This document shows positions 53,587 to 62,644 of a DNA stretch of 64,000 nucleotides, in pieces (position 1 is the stretch's first letter; every line of letters begins with the position of its first letter). The position numbers were made by a program, and so were the translations under genes. A model generated the notes under the pieces. It searched no databases, was not told where the DNA came from, and worked only from the letters and a program-made list of their open reading frames with translations. The stretch is from Alphaproteobacteria bacterium. GTDB taxonomy: Bacteria; Pseudomonadota; Alphaproteobacteria; Caulobacterales; Parvularculaceae. The stretch lies in contig JAUIMC010000004.1 of NCBI GenBank assembly GCA_030433215.1, positions 207,054 to 271,053 of the forward strand. Direction: 5' to 3'.

Positions 53587-54737
53587 TGCCCGACGGATCC
53601 GATGCTGCGCTGGCGCGAACGATCGGTTCGATCAAGGAGATCGAGCCGGCGCAGTGGGACCGTCTCGCCAATCCCGATCCCTCGCGGTTCAATCCGTTTG
53701 TCAGCCACGCCTTTCTTTCGGCGCTGGAAGAATCGAAATCGGTCGCGCCCGAGGCGGGATGGGCGCCCCTGCACCTTATCGTCGAGGAAGCAGGCGCCGT
53801 CACCGGCGCGGCGCCGCTCTATGTGAAAGGCCACAGCCAGGGCGAATATGTCTTCGACCATCACTGGGCCGACGCCCTGGAGCGCGCAGGCGGGCGATAT
53901 TACCCGAAGCTGCTGAGCGCCGCACCCTTCACCCCGGTTCCGGGTCCGCGCCTTCTGGCGCATGGCGACAGCGCGAAACGAACGCTCGCCGCCGCCCTGC
54001 GCCAGGTCACCGAGCAGGTCGGCGCCTCTTCCGCGCATGTGAATTTCATCCAGAACGACGACAGAGCCGCGCTCGAAGCCGCCGGCTTCCTGCCGCGCAT
54101 GGGCGAGCAATATCACTGGTTCAACCGGGGCTATGAAACTTTCGACGATTTCCTGGGCGCGCTCGCCTCGCGCAAGCGCAAGGCCGTCAGGAAAGAACGC
54201 CGCGAGGCAGGCGACGGCCTTGTCATCAAAAGGCTCGTCGGAGCCGAGATCACCGAGCGTCACTGGGACGCGTTCTGGCTTTTTTATCAGGACACCGGCG
54301 CGCGCAAATGGGGCTATCCCTATCTCACCCGGACTTTCTTCCGCCTCATCGCGGAGAGCATGGCCGACAGCCTTTTATTCATCGTCGCCGAACGCGATGG
54401 CGAACCCATCGCCGGGGCGCTCAATTTTATCGGCGGCGACGCGCTATACGGGCGCTATTGGGGCTGTCTTGAAGACGTGCCCTATCTGCATTTCGAACTG
54501 TGCTATCATCAGGCGGTCGACTTCGCCATCGAACGGAGGCTCGCCCGCGTTGAAGCCGGCGCGCAAGGCCAGCACAAGATCGCCCGCGGCTACGAACCGG
54601 TCGCAACCTGGTCCGCGCACTGGATTTCGAATGAAAGTTTTCGCGAGGCCATCGCCCGCTATCTTGACGCGGAACGCGATCAGACCGGTATGGAGATCGA
54701 AGCCCTGAAAGACGTCACGCCCTACAGAAAAGCCTAG
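53586..54737 (+). CDS. FemAB-like GNAT-fold N-acyltransferase (PF04339)
   Basis: 383 residues. The PF04339 pattern is present: FNPFVSHAFLSALEESKSVA (residues ~35-54), YVFDHHWADALERAGGRYYP (~89), LASRKRKAVRKERREA (~195-210), DTGARKWGYPYLTRTFF (~235) and the conserved end YHQAVDFAIERRLARVEAGAQGQHK (parts near 315). These proteins resemble two fused GNAT folds and are thought to transfer acyl or aminoacyl groups; the acceptor is unknown. It overlaps the RidA-like gene and is followed by a HIT gene. Confidence 0.83.
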   Translation: MPDGSDAALARTIGSIKEIEPAQWDRLANPDPSRFNPFVSHAFLSALEESKSVAPEAGWAPLHLIVEEAGAVTGAAPLYVKGHSQGEYVFDHHWADALERAGGRYYPKLLSAAPFTPVPGPRLLAHGDSAKRTLAAALRQVTEQVGASSAHVNFIQNDDRAALEAAGFLPRMGEQYHWFNRGYETFDDFLGALASRKRKAVRKERREAGDGLVIKRLVGAEITERHWDAFWLFYQDTGARKWGYPYLTRTFFRLIAESMADSLLFIVAERDGEPIAGALNFIGGDALYGRYWGCLEDVPYLHFELCYHQAVDFAIERRLARVEAGAQGQHKIARGYEPVATWSAHWISNESFREAIARYLDAERDQTGMEIEALKDVTPYRKA

Positions 54738-54768
54738 ACATCACCGAACAGCAAAACGGAACCAGCTC

Positions 54769-55206
54769 ATGTCGCTTCAACAGACTTACGACCCGGACAA
54801 TATCTTCGCGAAAATCATTCGCGGCGAGATGCCATCCGTGAAACTCATGGAAACCGACAATATCCTCGCTTTTATGGATGTCTTTCCGCAGAGCAAGGGC
54901 CACTGCCTTGTCATTCACAAGAAAAGCGAGGCCGTGAATTTTCTCGACGTAGAGCCCGAGGCGCTCAACGAGCTGATCGGCGCGACGCAGGTCGTGGCGG
55001 CCGCCGTCGAAAAGGCGCTGAAGCCCGACGGCCTGCGCATCGTGCAGTTCAACGGCGCGCGCGCGGGCCAGACCGTCTTCCACCTGCATTTCCATGTGCT
55101 GCCCGTTTACGAGGGGGTGGTGGTCGCCGCCCACGCCAGCGGCAAGCCGGCGAGCCATGAAGAGCTCGAGCCTATCGCACAGTCGATCCGCAAGGCGATC
55201 CGCTAG
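54769..55206 (+). CDS. HIT-family (histidine triad) nucleotide-binding protein
   Basis: 145 residues. The Hint/Fhit fold opens with YDPDNIFAKIIRGEMPSVKL, and the triad is HLHFHVLPVYEG (residues ~104-115), where the middle histidine is the nucleophile. HIT proteins hydrolyse AMP-linked or dinucleotide substrates. It has no close gene downstream; a candidate structured RNA follows. Confidence 0.92.
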   Translation: MSLQQTYDPDNIFAKIIRGEMPSVKLMETDNILAFMDVFPQSKGHCLVIHKKSEAVNFLDVEPEALNELIGATQVVAAAVEKALKPDGLRIVQFNGARAGQTVFHLHFHVLPVYEGVVVAAHASGKPASHEELEPIAQSIRKAIR

Positions 55207-55284
55207 CAAGGCGCTGCTGTAACTTTATCTCATAACGCCCTCGCGCAGTCGTGTTTTGCCGCGCACGGCCCCGCCGGCTATGAA

Positions 55285-55451
55285 GGAGAGGCAACATATG
55301 CCCCCCTTGTTGCCTGGAGCGTCATGGTATCCCCGCCTTTGCTCCAGAGTTTATGAGCAAACCGCAAGGCGCGCCCCCACCCCTTGCCGCTTGGGCGCCC
55401 TGCACCAAGAAAGACCGTTGCGATCCCCTTCCCTCGCAGCGGTCTTTTTTT
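55285..55451 (+). ncRNA. candidate small RNA with C-rich hairpin loops
   Basis: Successive stems: AGGCAAC/GTTGCCT (55289-55315), GGAGC/GCTCC (55316-55345), GCAAGG/CCTTGC (55364-55387) with an alternative GCGCCC/GGGCGC pairing, and a terminal AAGACCGTTGCGA/TCGCAGCGGTCTT stem with a T7 run (55411-55451). Every loop is C-rich: CCCCCC, CCCCGCC, CCCCCACC and CCCCTTCCC. Such loops in alphaproteobacterial and staphylococcal sRNAs pair with Shine-Dalgarno sequences. No known Rfam family was recognised. Confidence 0.5.
55411..55451 (+). terminator. intrinsic terminator of the candidate small RNA
   Basis: Thirteen-base stem with one G-T pair, loop TCCCCTTCCC, followed by seven T. No protein gene ends within 200 bases upstream on this strand other than the HIT gene, so it more likely belongs to an independent RNA. 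Confidence 0.8.
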
Positions 55452-55522
55452 ATGCCCTCGGTCTGTGCGCTGTTTCCATGCGCAAAGCGGCCGCAAGAAT
55501 CGCCTAAACTCAGAAAAATTTC

Positions 55523-56371
55523 ATGACCAGTGCAGTGATCGGCATCGCATCGGGAAAGATGAAAGCGGAACTGGCGCCGGCGCTGGGCGGAACGGTCCTG
55601 TCGCTTCGCTTTGACGGGCGGGACGTTCTGCGTCCCGCGCGCAGCGAAGAGGCGGTGGCCGCCGATCCCCGCGAGGCGGCGTGTTACCCGTGCGTTCCCT
55701 GGTTCTCGCGCCTGCCCGGTGGTCTCGATTTTGACGGGCGCCATTACGATCTCGGCCCCACCCTGCCGGCCTGCGATCCGGAATACGCGCTGCACGGCCA
55801 TGGCTGGACCAGCGCCTGGGAAATAACAGCGCAAACGCCGGACCGCCTCGCCTGCGCGTTCGACTATGCGCCGGCGGCGCTCGGCTTTCCGTTTCCGTTC
55901 CGCGCGCAGCAGGACTTTTGCCTCTCCGAGCGCGGTTTCGAAATCGCGCTTTCGGTGAAAAACACCGGCCCGGCGCCGATGCCCGCAGGGCTCGGCTTAC
56001 ATCCGTTTTTTCCGTGCACGAAGGAAACGCGGCTATGCTTCACCGAGCATTTCGCAAAACCCAAACAGTCTGGCATGCTGGTCCCGACGGAAGGGCTCGA
56101 TCACAAGGGCGCCATTCCCGACGATCCTGTCGATTACACCGTCAAGATATGGGATGGCGAAGCTGTCGTCATTCATGACCGCCTGCGGATCGCCCTGAAC
56201 AGCAATGCTCGCATTCTGCATCTTTATTCTCCGGAAGAAGCCGATTTCTACTGCGCCGAGCCGGTCACCCATGCGCCCGGCCATTTCGGGGAAAAAGTCC
56301 TGGGGTCCGAAGAAAGTTTGAAACTTTTCTTGAAAATTGAAATTATCCAGAACACAGAAAAACTATCGTAA
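55523..56371 (+). CDS. aldose 1-epimerase family protein
   Basis: 282 residues of the galactose-mutarotase-like beta-sandwich. Conserved points are GKMKAELAPALGGTVLSLRF near the start, CVPWFSRLPGGLDFDGRHYD (residues ~53-72), HGHGWTSAWEI (~93) with a catalytic-type histidine, GLGLHPFFPC (~155) and ADFYCAEPVTHAPGHFGEKV (~236) with the glutamate. It interconverts sugar anomers; the sugar is not known. It is a single gene. Confidence 0.83.
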   Translation: MTSAVIGIASGKMKAELAPALGGTVLSLRFDGRDVLRPARSEEAVAADPREAACYPCVPWFSRLPGGLDFDGRHYDLGPTLPACDPEYALHGHGWTSAWEITAQTPDRLACAFDYAPAALGFPFPFRAQQDFCLSERGFEIALSVKNTGPAPMPAGLGLHPFFPCTKETRLCFTEHFAKPKQSGMLVPTEGLDHKGAIPDDPVDYTVKIWDGEAVVIHDRLRIALNSNARILHLYSPEEADFYCAEPVTHAPGHFGEKVLGSEESLKLFLKIEIIQNTEKLS

Positions 56372-56551
56372 AGGCCCGTTTACCAACCTTCATCTTGAAA
56401 AGCCTGCCTGTTCAGGCGGGCCCGGCCCGCGGCGCATTGTTTTCTTTATTTCATGAAGTGCGCAAAACGTGCGCGCAAATTAACAGTCTGTATACAGTCA
56501 TATGTAAAATTTGAAATAGTAACAGGGGCCGCGTACCGGCCAGGCAGACCT

Positions 56552-57262
56552 ATGCGTATTTTAAATCGTCTTTGTAAGGACAACGCCGGTTCGGTGGCTG
56601 TCGAATACTCTTTGATCGCCGTTCTCATCGCTGTCGCGATCTACGCCGCCCTTGAGGTGACAGGCGAGACCACGAAAAGAAAATTCGAGAACGTCGAATC
56701 CTCTCTCAATGACGAAGGCCCGAACGGCCCCGCCCATGGCGGCGGCGGTTCGCTCGGCGGCGCCACTGGCGGCGGCTCCGGCGGCGGGTCTGGCGGCGGC
56801 TCAGGCGGCTCAGGCGGCTCGGGTGGAAGCTCCGGCGGGTCCGGCGGCTCTTCCGGCGGCGGTTCAGGCGGCGGCGGAGGCGGCAGCCCCGCGACACCGC
56901 CGGGCAATAATGGCGGCGGCTCGGGCAATAACGGCGGCAGCAATAGCGGCGGCAACTCCGGCGGCGGCTCCGGCAATAATGGCGGCGGCAACGGCGGCGG
57001 TAATGGCGGCGGTGGCGGCAATGGCGGCGGTGGCGGCAATGGCGGCGGCCAGGGCAACAATGGAAATAACGGCAATCATGGGGGCGGCAACAATGGCAAT
57101 GGCGGCGGCAATGGTGGCGGCAACAGCGGCGGCAATAATGGCGGCGGCAATGGCAACGGTAATGGCAACGGGAACGGGAATGGTAATGGCCAGGACAACG
57201 GTCAGGGCGGGGAAAAACCTGCAATCTGCTCGATCCTACCCTTCCTGTCCGCCTGCCAATAA
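56552..57262 (+). CDS. Flp/Fap type IVb pilin fused to a long Gly/Asn-rich tail
   Basis: 236 residues from MRILNRLCKDNAGSVAVEYS. The prepilin site is perfect for Flp: cleavage after Gly13 with Glu at +5 and Tyr at +6 (G|SVAVEYSLIAVLIAV), then a hydrophobic helix and the charged ETTKRKFENVESSL segment (to ~residue 52). Ordinary Flp pilins stop near 55-65 residues. Here ~165 more follow: GGGS/GGS repeats, then NNGGGS and NGGG repeats, then (NG)n, ending KPAICSILPFLSACQ with two cysteines. No tad genes are nearby. The start at 56453 is rejected as it would place the signal after a non-pilin stretch. Confidence 0.82.
   Translation: MRILNRLCKDNAGSVAVEYSLIAVLIAVAIYAALEVTGETTKRKFENVESSLNDEGPNGPAHGGGGSLGGATGGGSGGGSGGGSGGSGGSGGSSGGSGGSSGGGSGGGGGGSPATPPGNNGGGSGNNGGSNSGGNSGGGSGNNGGGNGGGNGGGGGNGGGGGNGGGQGNNGNNGNHGGGNNGNGGGNGGGNSGGNNGGGNGNGNGNGNGNGNGQDNGQGGEKPAICSILPFLSACQ
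56735..57200 (+). repeat. low-complexity GGC/AAT tandem repeat DNA encoding the pilin tail
   Basis: A run of GGC-rich triplets and AAT GGC GGC blocks of 3-9 bases repeated many times. It keeps frame for the pilin throughout without a stop, which argues for selection on the protein. Such repeats are prone to slippage and length change. Confidence 0.85.
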
Positions 57263-57325
57263 GGCCGCGCGCTCTTAGGGCGCGACGCCGAAAGGCAATG
57301 CTGGAAGACAATGGCGCATGTAAAA

Positions 57326-57355
57326 ACGCCGGGCTCTAAGGGCCCGGCGTTTTTT
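57326..57355. terminator. bidirectional terminator between the pilin and clpA genes
   Basis: CGCCGGGC-TCTAAGG-GCCCGGCG with A-run on one side and six T on the other. It is placed 65 bases after the pilin gene and 17 bases after the clpA stop, so it can serve both convergent transcripts. Confidence 0.85.
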
Positions 57356-57372
57356 CACGTCTCGTTTTACGG

Positions 57373-59703
57373 CTATTCCATCAGCGCCGGCACATTGGCG
57401 TCGCCGCCGCCGTCGCCAGGCTTGTCCCCGCCTTCTTCATCGGCAAGATATTCGAAGGCGAGCTTCGTCTCGTCGGCCGCATCCACCATGACGCGCACGA
57501 CGCCGCCGTCTTTGAGGGCGCCGAAGAGAATTTCGTCGGCGATGGGTTTCTTCACATGCTCCTGGATGACGCGGGCGAGCGGGCGCGCGCCCATCTCGTC
57601 GTCGAAGCCGCGTTCCGCGAGCCATTTGGTCGCCGCCTCCGTGAGCTCGAAGGTGACCCCGCGATCGGCGAGCTGGGCCTCAAGCTGCAGGACGAACTTC
57701 TCAACGATGCGGTTGATGATCGTCGGCGACAGCCCGGCGAACTCGATCACCGCGTCGAGGCGATTGCGGAATTCAGGCGTGAACATCCGCTTGATCGCTT
57801 CTTCGGTCTCGTCGATCTTCTTGCCGCCGGCAAAGCCGATGACGTTCTTGGCCGCATCCTGGGCGCCGGCATTGGTCGTCATGATAACGATGACATTGCG
57901 GAAATCGACCTTGCGGCCGTTGGCGTCGGTAAGCTGGCCGTTGTCCATCACCTGCAGGAGAATGTTGAAAATCTCCGGATGCGCCTTCTCGATCTCGTCG
58001 AGAAGGAGCACGCAATGGGGATGCTGGTCGATGGCGTCGGTCAGGAGACCGCCCTGATCGAAGCCGACATAGCCCGGCGGCGCGCCGATGAGGCGCGAGA
58101 CCGTGTGCCGCTCCATATATTCGGACATGTCGAAGCGCACGAGCTCGACGCCCATGACGAGGCCGAGCTGCTTGGCGACTTCCGTCTTGCCGACGCCCGT
58201 GGGGCCGGCGAAGAGATAGGAGCCGATGGGCTTGTTCGGTTCGCGCAGACCCGCCCGGGACAGCTTGATGGCCGCAGCGAGCTGGTCGATCGCCTTGTCC
58301 TGGCCGAAGACGACGCGGCGCAGATCCTCGCCCAGCTTGGCGAGCCGTTCGGTGTCGGATTTCGACACGGATTTCGGCGGGATGCGCGCCATCTTGGCGA
58401 TCACTTCCTCGATCTGCTCCTCGCCGATGATCGCGACGCGCTGGTCGGCGGGGAACAGCATCTGCCGCGCGCCGGCCTCGTCGATGACGTCGATGGCCTT
58501 ATCGGGCAGCTTGCGGTCGGTCATGTATTTCGACGACAGCTCCGCCGCGGCGATGATCGCCTCGTCGGTGTATTTCAGCTTGTGGTGCTCTTCGAAATAG
58601 GGCTTCAGCCCCATGAGGATTTTCACCGTGTCGTCCTTGGTGGGTTCGACAACGTCGATCTTCTGGAAGCGGCGGGCGAGCGCCCGGTCCTTTTCGAAAT
58701 GCTGGCGATATTCCTTGTAGGTGGTCGAGCCCATGCAGCGAAGCGCCCCGGATTGAAGCGCCGGCTTCAATAGGTTCGACGCATCCATGGCCCCGCCGGA
58801 GGTCGCCCCGGCGCCGATCACCGTATGGATCTCGTCGATGAAGAGGACTGCGTCCTCATGTTCCTCGAGTTCCTTCAGGACCGCCTTGATGCGCTCCTCG
58901 AAGTCGCCGCGATAACGCGTGCCGGCGAGCAGCGCGCCCATGTCGAGGGCGTAGATGGTGGAGTTCGCGAGAACTTCCGGAACCTCTTCGTCGACGATCT
59001 TGCGCGCCAGCCCCTCGGCGATGGCGGTCTTGCCGACGCCGGGATCGCCCACGAGCAGCGGGTTGTTCTTGCGCCGGCGGCACAGCACCTGGATCGACCG
59101 CTCCACTTCCGCTTCGCGGCCGATCAGCGGGTCGATCTTGCCGGAACGGGCCTTGGCGTTGAGGTCGACGCAATAGGCCTCGAGCGCGCTTTCCTGCTTG
59201 CCGCCCGGCGCGGCTTCAGGCTCTTCATTGGCCCCGCGCGGGCTTCTCGGCTGGCTTTCGCCGGGGCGCTTGGCGATGCCATGGGAAATGTAATTCACCG
59301 CATCGAAGCGGCTCATGTCCTGGGCCTGGAGGAAATGCGCTGCGTGCGACTCGCGCTCGGCGAAAAGCGCCACCAGCACATTGGCGCCGGTGACTTCCTC
59401 GCGGCCGGAAGACTGAACGTGAATGACCGCGCGCTGGATGACCCGCTGGAAGCTCGGCGTCGGTTTCGCCTGTTCGCCGTTCTCCAGTTTCAGGTTCGCG
59501 AGATCGTTCTCGATAAATTCGTAAAGCTGGCGGCGAAGCAGCTCGATATCCACATTGCAGGCGCGCAGGACAGCCGCCGCGTCGCGGTCGTCGGTAAGCG
59601 CCAGAAGAAGATGTTCGAGGGTCGCCAGTTCGTGGTCGCGCTCCGTCGCCAGCGCGATCGCGCTGTGCAGGGCTTCGTCTAAGGTTCTACTGAAGGACGC
59701 CAT
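57373..59703 (-). CDS. clpA: ATP-dependent Clp protease ATP-binding subunit ClpA
   Basis: About 776 residues from [19 protein letters not shown]. The N domain (residues ~1-145) is followed by two AAA+ modules: Walker [16 protein letters not shown] (~216) with [13 protein letters not shown], and [15 protein letters not shown] (~497) with [12 protein letters not shown]. It unfolds substrates for ClpP. clpS starts 5 bases upstream on the same strand, the conserved clpS-clpA operon. A Gly/Asp-rich tail ends the protein. clpP is not in the window. Confidence 0.96.
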   Translation of the reverse strand: MASFSRTLDEALHSAIALATERDHELATLEHLLLALTDDRDAAAVLRACNVDIELLRRQLYEFIENDLANLKLENGEQAKPTPSFQRVIQRAVIHVQSSGREEVTGANVLVALFAERESHAAHFLQAQDMSRFDAVNYISHGIAKRPGESQPRSPRGANEEPEAAPGGKQESALEAYCVDLNAKARSGKIDPLIGREAEVERSIQVLCRRRKNNPLLVGDPGVGKTAIAEGLARKIVDEEVPEVLANSTIYALDMGALLAGTRYRGDFEERIKAVLKELEEHEDAVLFIDEIHTVIGAGATSGGAMDASNLLKPALQSGALRCMGSTTYKEYRQHFEKDRALARRFQKIDVVEPTKDDTVKILMGLKPYFEEHHKLKYTDEAIIAAAELSSKYMTDRKLPDKAIDVIDEAGARQMLFPADQRVAIIGEEQIEEVIAKMARIPPKSVSKSDTERLAKLGEDLRRVVFGQDKAIDQLAAAIKLSRAGLREPNKPIGSYLFAGPTGVGKTEVAKQLGLVMGVELVRFDMSEYMERHTVSRLIGAPPGYVGFDQGGLLTDAIDQHPHCVLLLDEIEKAHPEIFNILLQVMDNGQLTDANGRKVDFRNVIVIMTTNAGAQDAAKNVIGFAGGKKIDETEEAIKRMFTPEFRNRLDAVIEFAGLSPTIINRIVEKFVLQLEAQLADRGVTFELTEAATKWLAERGFDDEMGARPLARVIQEHVKKPIADEILFGALKDGGVVRVMVDAADETKLAFEYLADEEGGDKPGDGGGDANVPALME

Positions 59704-59708
59704 GGAGC

Positions 59709-60050
59709 CTACTCCCGTTCCATCGTGCATTGCAGCGGATGCTGATTGCGCCGGGACAGCTCCATCACCTGCGCCACCTTCGTCTCTGCAACTTCATACG
59801 TATATACGCCGCAGACGCCGACGCCGGACTGGTGGACATGCAGCATGATCCGCACCGCCTCCTCCGGCTCTTTCTTGAAAACGGCCTGAAGCAGCCACAC
59901 GACAAATTCCTGCGGCGTGTAATCGTCGTTCAGGAGCAGCACCTTGTAAAGCGAGGGCCTTTTGGTCTTCGGCGTAGTCTTGGTGACAACCCCGACGCCC
60001 TGCCCCGGGCCGGTTCCGCGTTCCTGATCCTGATCGTTATCTTCAGCCAT
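59709..60050 (-). CDS. clpS: ClpS, adaptor for N-degron substrates
   Basis: 113 residues. The binding pocket residues are in [20 protein letters not shown] (residues ~32-51), [20 protein letters not shown] (~77-96) and [11 protein letters not shown] flexible, acidic ~28-residue N terminus precedes it, as needed to enter the ClpA pore. It delivers proteins with N-terminal Phe, Leu, Trp or Tyr to ClpAP. First gene of the clpS-clpA operon. Confidence 0.95.
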   Translation of the reverse strand: MAEDNDQDQERGTGPGQGVGVVTKTTPKTKRPSLYKVLLLNDDYTPQEFVVWLLQAVFKKEPEEAVRIMLHVHQSGVGVCGVYTYEVAETKVAQVMELSRRNQHPLQCTMERE

Positions 60051-60191
60051 AGTCCTTCAGTGTCTGCATTGAAATGGCGCTTTGCAACCGCAAAACGCCG
60101 CCTGAAACATTAGATAAGTAGTCGCTCGAAGTTGAAAAGGCGGAAATTTTTTCCGGGCCGGTAAACTTAATGTTCCCATAACGCACGAATC

Positions 60192-60224
60192 GAATGGGCC
60201 CGGCGATACGCACCGGGCCCATTC
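60192..60224 (-). terminator. strong hairpin downstream of the phasin gene
   Basis: GAATGGGCCCGG-CGATACGCA-CCGGGCCCATTC: a twelve-base perfect stem, 35 bases after the phasin stop on the minus strand and 140 bases before clpS. There is no clear T-run, so it may stabilise the phasin mRNA end rather than terminate alone. Confidence 0.6.
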
Positions 60225-60258
60225 ACGCAACAGTACTGAGAAACCGAGGTTTCAGGCC

Positions 60259-60702
60259 TTACGGACGGTAAGACTGAATTTTTTCGACAAGCTCGGTGTA
60301 GCGCGCCGTCAGGGGCTCCACCGTGTCTTTCGCCGTCGACGCCCAAATGTCGGCCACCTTGTTGATTTGGCCGAGATTTTTTTCAACGGAGGCCTTCATG
60401 AAATCGCTGTTGAGCTCAAGGGCTTCCTGCAGCGTTTTCGCCGACGCGGCGGCTTTCGCCGTCGCGACCGACTCGTCAAACGCGGCTTTTGAAAAGGACG
60501 TGCTCTCGCTCGTCAGCTTCTCGAAGCCTTTCGCGAACGCGCCGGCCGAAGCCATCATCGCATTCAGCGACTCTTTGTGGAAATCCGCGAGGGACGACAT
60601 GCCCTCGGTGATTTTTTCATAGCCTTCCTTGAAGGATTCCGGGCTGAAGGCCGTCATGTCGAAGGCTTCAGCGCCATTGGCGGTTTTCTTGGCAGCGGCC
60701 AT
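60259..60702 (-). CDS. phasin family protein
   Basis: 147 residues from MAAAKKTANGAEAFDM; the ATG two codons further upstream touches the AGGGAG box and is less suitable. A helical amphipathic protein with the phasin pattern (FKEGYEKITEGMSSLADFHK at ~24, SKAAFDESVATAKAAASAKT at ~73 and FMKASVEKNLGQINKVADIW at ~99). Phasins coat polyhydroxyalkanoate granules. Two PhaR-like boxes lie upstream, which supports the assignment. No pha synthase gene is in the window. Confidence 0.85.
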   Translation of the reverse strand: MAAAKKTANGAEAFDMTAFSPESFKEGYEKITEGMSSLADFHKESLNAMMASAGAFAKGFEKLTSESTSFSKAAFDESVATAKAAASAKTLQEALELNSDFMKASVEKNLGQINKVADIWASTAKDTVEPLTARYTELVEKIQSYRP

Positions 60703-60770
60703 CTTCATCTCCCTGCGATTCTTATCGCTAAGCTATTGAAAACACTAATGCTCTATACACAAGAGCGCCT

Positions 60771-60838
60771 TTTGTGCAGCGCAACATATGGACCGTTGCC
60801 GGCTTCGTCAAGAGATTTTTTGCTGCACCGCACAAAAA
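60771..60838 (-). promoter_or_regulatory. two PhaR-like boxes upstream of phasin
   Basis: TTTGTGCAGCGCAACA at 60771-60786, and, in reverse, TTTGTGCGGTGCAGCA within 60816-60838: two inverted copies of TTTGTGCRGYGCARCA about 45 bases apart. PhaR of Paracoccus and Rhodobacter recognises similar TGC/GCA-rich sites at phasin promoters. Confidence 0.5.
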
Positions 60839-61099
60839 TATCTTAGCTGAAACGGTAAAACTTTCGTTAACGCTCCGTTTACCGCGATCCCCGATGCTTC
60901 TTGTGCCGTCCCGAGACATCGGGCCGGCATGTGAGGCGACGGGGGCCGGCGGGCGGCACAACGTTTGCTCCTGATGAAGGCGGATGCCCGGCGGCGATGT
61001 CCGGCAATGGGGCGCAAGCGGGTTTTTGGGGCGAGAGGGCGATCTCAGCGTCGAATTTTCCGGGGGCGACGCCTTCCGAATATTGAAAACGGCTTTGGA
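60839..61099. other. region upstream of the carboxypeptidase gene, nothing recognised
   Basis: Together with the PhaR-like boxes this makes a ~400-base gap between the divergent phasin and D,D-carboxypeptidase genes. It starts AT-rich (probable promoters) and becomes GC-rich. Frames open upstream of the carboxypeptidase are Arg-rich and not credible coding. Confidence 0.5.
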
Positions 61100-62545
61100 A
61101 TGAGCGAGGCTCGTCGAATGGTCATGGCGTTTCGTAGCGTAACAGTTCTAACGCTTGCGGTGCTCGCAGCGTTCCTTTTTGCACCACAGGCTTCGGCGAA
61201 TTCCAAATACGCCGCCTATGTGGTGCATGCCGACTCGGACGACGTGTTCTTTGATCGCTATTCCACCAGCCGGCGCTACCCCGCCTCGTTAACCAAAATG
61301 ATGACGCTTTATCTCCTCTTCGAGGAGCTGGAAGCCGGGCGCATGACGCTCGAGTCCAAGATCAGCGTTTCGGCCCATGCGGCCGGCCAGCCGCCGTCGA
61401 AGCTTGGCGTTTCGGCCGGCTCGACCATCGATGTCGAGACCGCCATCAAGGCCCTGGTCGTCAAGTCCGCCAATGACGTCGCCGCAGCGGTGGCGGAAGA
61501 AATTTCCGGCTCGGAATGGCGCTTCGCCCTGAAGATGACCGAAAAGGCGCGCGAGCTCAGCATGTGGCGCACCACGTTCCGCAACGCCTCCGGCCTGCCG
61601 AACTCGAAACAGGTCACCACGGCGCGGGACATGGCGGTGCTCGGCCGCCGCCTCATTCAGGACTACCCGCAATATTTTCATTATTTCTCGGTCGAGAGCT
61701 TTTCCTGGGACGGGCGCACCTATCGCACCCATAACGCGCTGGTGAAAACCTTTGACGGCGCGGACGGCCTCAAGACCGGCTACACCCGCCGCTCCGGCTT
61801 CAATCTCGTCACCTCCGCGACACGCGACGGCACCCGGCTGATCGGCGTGGTTCTGGGCGGGCGCTCCTCGCGCACCCGCGACGCCCATATGCGCGAGATC
61901 CTCGACGAGGCCTTCGCCGAGATCGACAAGAAACCGGCCCTCGTCGCCGCGCTTTTCCGGAACAAGCCGACCCCGCGCCTGAAGCCGACCCTCGTCGCCG
62001 CGCTCTCCGCCGAACACGCCGCGCCCACCATCGCCGGCAATGCGGAAATGCGGGCCCAGATCATGACCGCCGCCGCGACCTTCGGCGACGGGGATGAGGC
62101 CGGCGGCGCCGACAGCATCGGCGCGCTGATCGCACAAGCCGCGCCCGGCGCCGACCCCGACGATTTCAATGAGTTCCAGCGCAACCGCCTCGCCTCCATC
62201 GACGCCTATGGCGAAATGATCGGCCAGGGCGATACGGACAGTTTCGCCGACTATCACTGGAGCATCCAGATCGGCGCCTACTCCACCAAGGAAATGGCGC
62301 AACACGAACTGGAAGACGCCGTCGCCAAGGCGGGCATGAGCGAGCGCGAGCGCATGGTCATGCCGACGCCCATGGAGGAAGGCAAAATGCTTTATCGGGC
62401 GCGCATCATCCGTCTATCGGAAATCGAAGCCGCAGCGGGCTGCGAGGCGCTGAAGGACAAGAAGGTTTCCTGCTTCGTCGTCTCTGACGGCGCCGCCACG
62501 GCCAATGCGCAAGGCGCCGAAACCCCGAACAGCAACGGTCCCTAA
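61100..62545 (+). CDS. serine D-Ala-D-Ala carboxypeptidase with C-terminal SPOR domain
   Basis: 481 residues from MSEARRMVMAFRSV; starts at 61118 or 61124 are possible. A signal peptide ends around QASA|NS. The PBP5-type catalytic motifs are SLTKMM (~residue 56), SANDVAAAV (~121) and KTGYTRRSG (~226). After a linker (~300-385) a SPOR domain follows: YHWSIQIGAYSTKEMAQHEL (~388) to KKVSCFVVSDGA, which binds denuded glycan strands at the septum. It trims pentapeptide side chains, probably at the division site. Confidence 0.9.
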   Translation: MSEARRMVMAFRSVTVLTLAVLAAFLFAPQASANSKYAAYVVHADSDDVFFDRYSTSRRYPASLTKMMTLYLLFEELEAGRMTLESKISVSAHAAGQPPSKLGVSAGSTIDVETAIKALVVKSANDVAAAVAEEISGSEWRFALKMTEKARELSMWRTTFRNASGLPNSKQVTTARDMAVLGRRLIQDYPQYFHYFSVESFSWDGRTYRTHNALVKTFDGADGLKTGYTRRSGFNLVTSATRDGTRLIGVVLGGRSSRTRDAHMREILDEAFAEIDKKPALVAALFRNKPTPRLKPTLVAALSAEHAAPTIAGNAEMRAQIMTAAATFGDGDEAGGADSIGALIAQAAPGADPDDFNEFQRNRLASIDAYGEMIGQGDTDSFADYHWSIQIGAYSTKEMAQHELEDAVAKAGMSERERMVMPTPMEEGKMLYRARIIRLSEIEAAAGCEALKDKKVSCFVVSDGAATANAQGAETPNSNGP

Positions 62546-62644
62546 AGCACGTCTCTCAACTTGCTTTAGGTCTTTGTTTGTTGCGCGTGTCTTTTGCGCA
62601 TAACCGGAAACTACTTATGCGCGACACGCTCTGAGCCGCCGCGC

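Larger units (their letters stand above)
55207..55522. other. intergenic region with candidate structured RNA
   Basis: 316 bases between the HIT and aldose epimerase genes. The first ~80 bases have no clear feature; 55285-55451 folds into successive hairpins ending in an intrinsic terminator (see the ncRNA entry). A short open frame crosses the region but has no ribosome binding site or family resemblance. Confidence 0.6.

Noticed and set aside
55256..55507. Short frame in the HIT-epimerase gap
   Set aside because: No ribosome binding site, Arg/Ala/Pro-rich, and it covers hairpins and a terminator; a non-coding RNA explains the region better.
60965..61099. Upstream extension of the D,D-carboxypeptidase
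   Set aside because: Arg-rich 45-residue extension in front of a signal peptide would block export.
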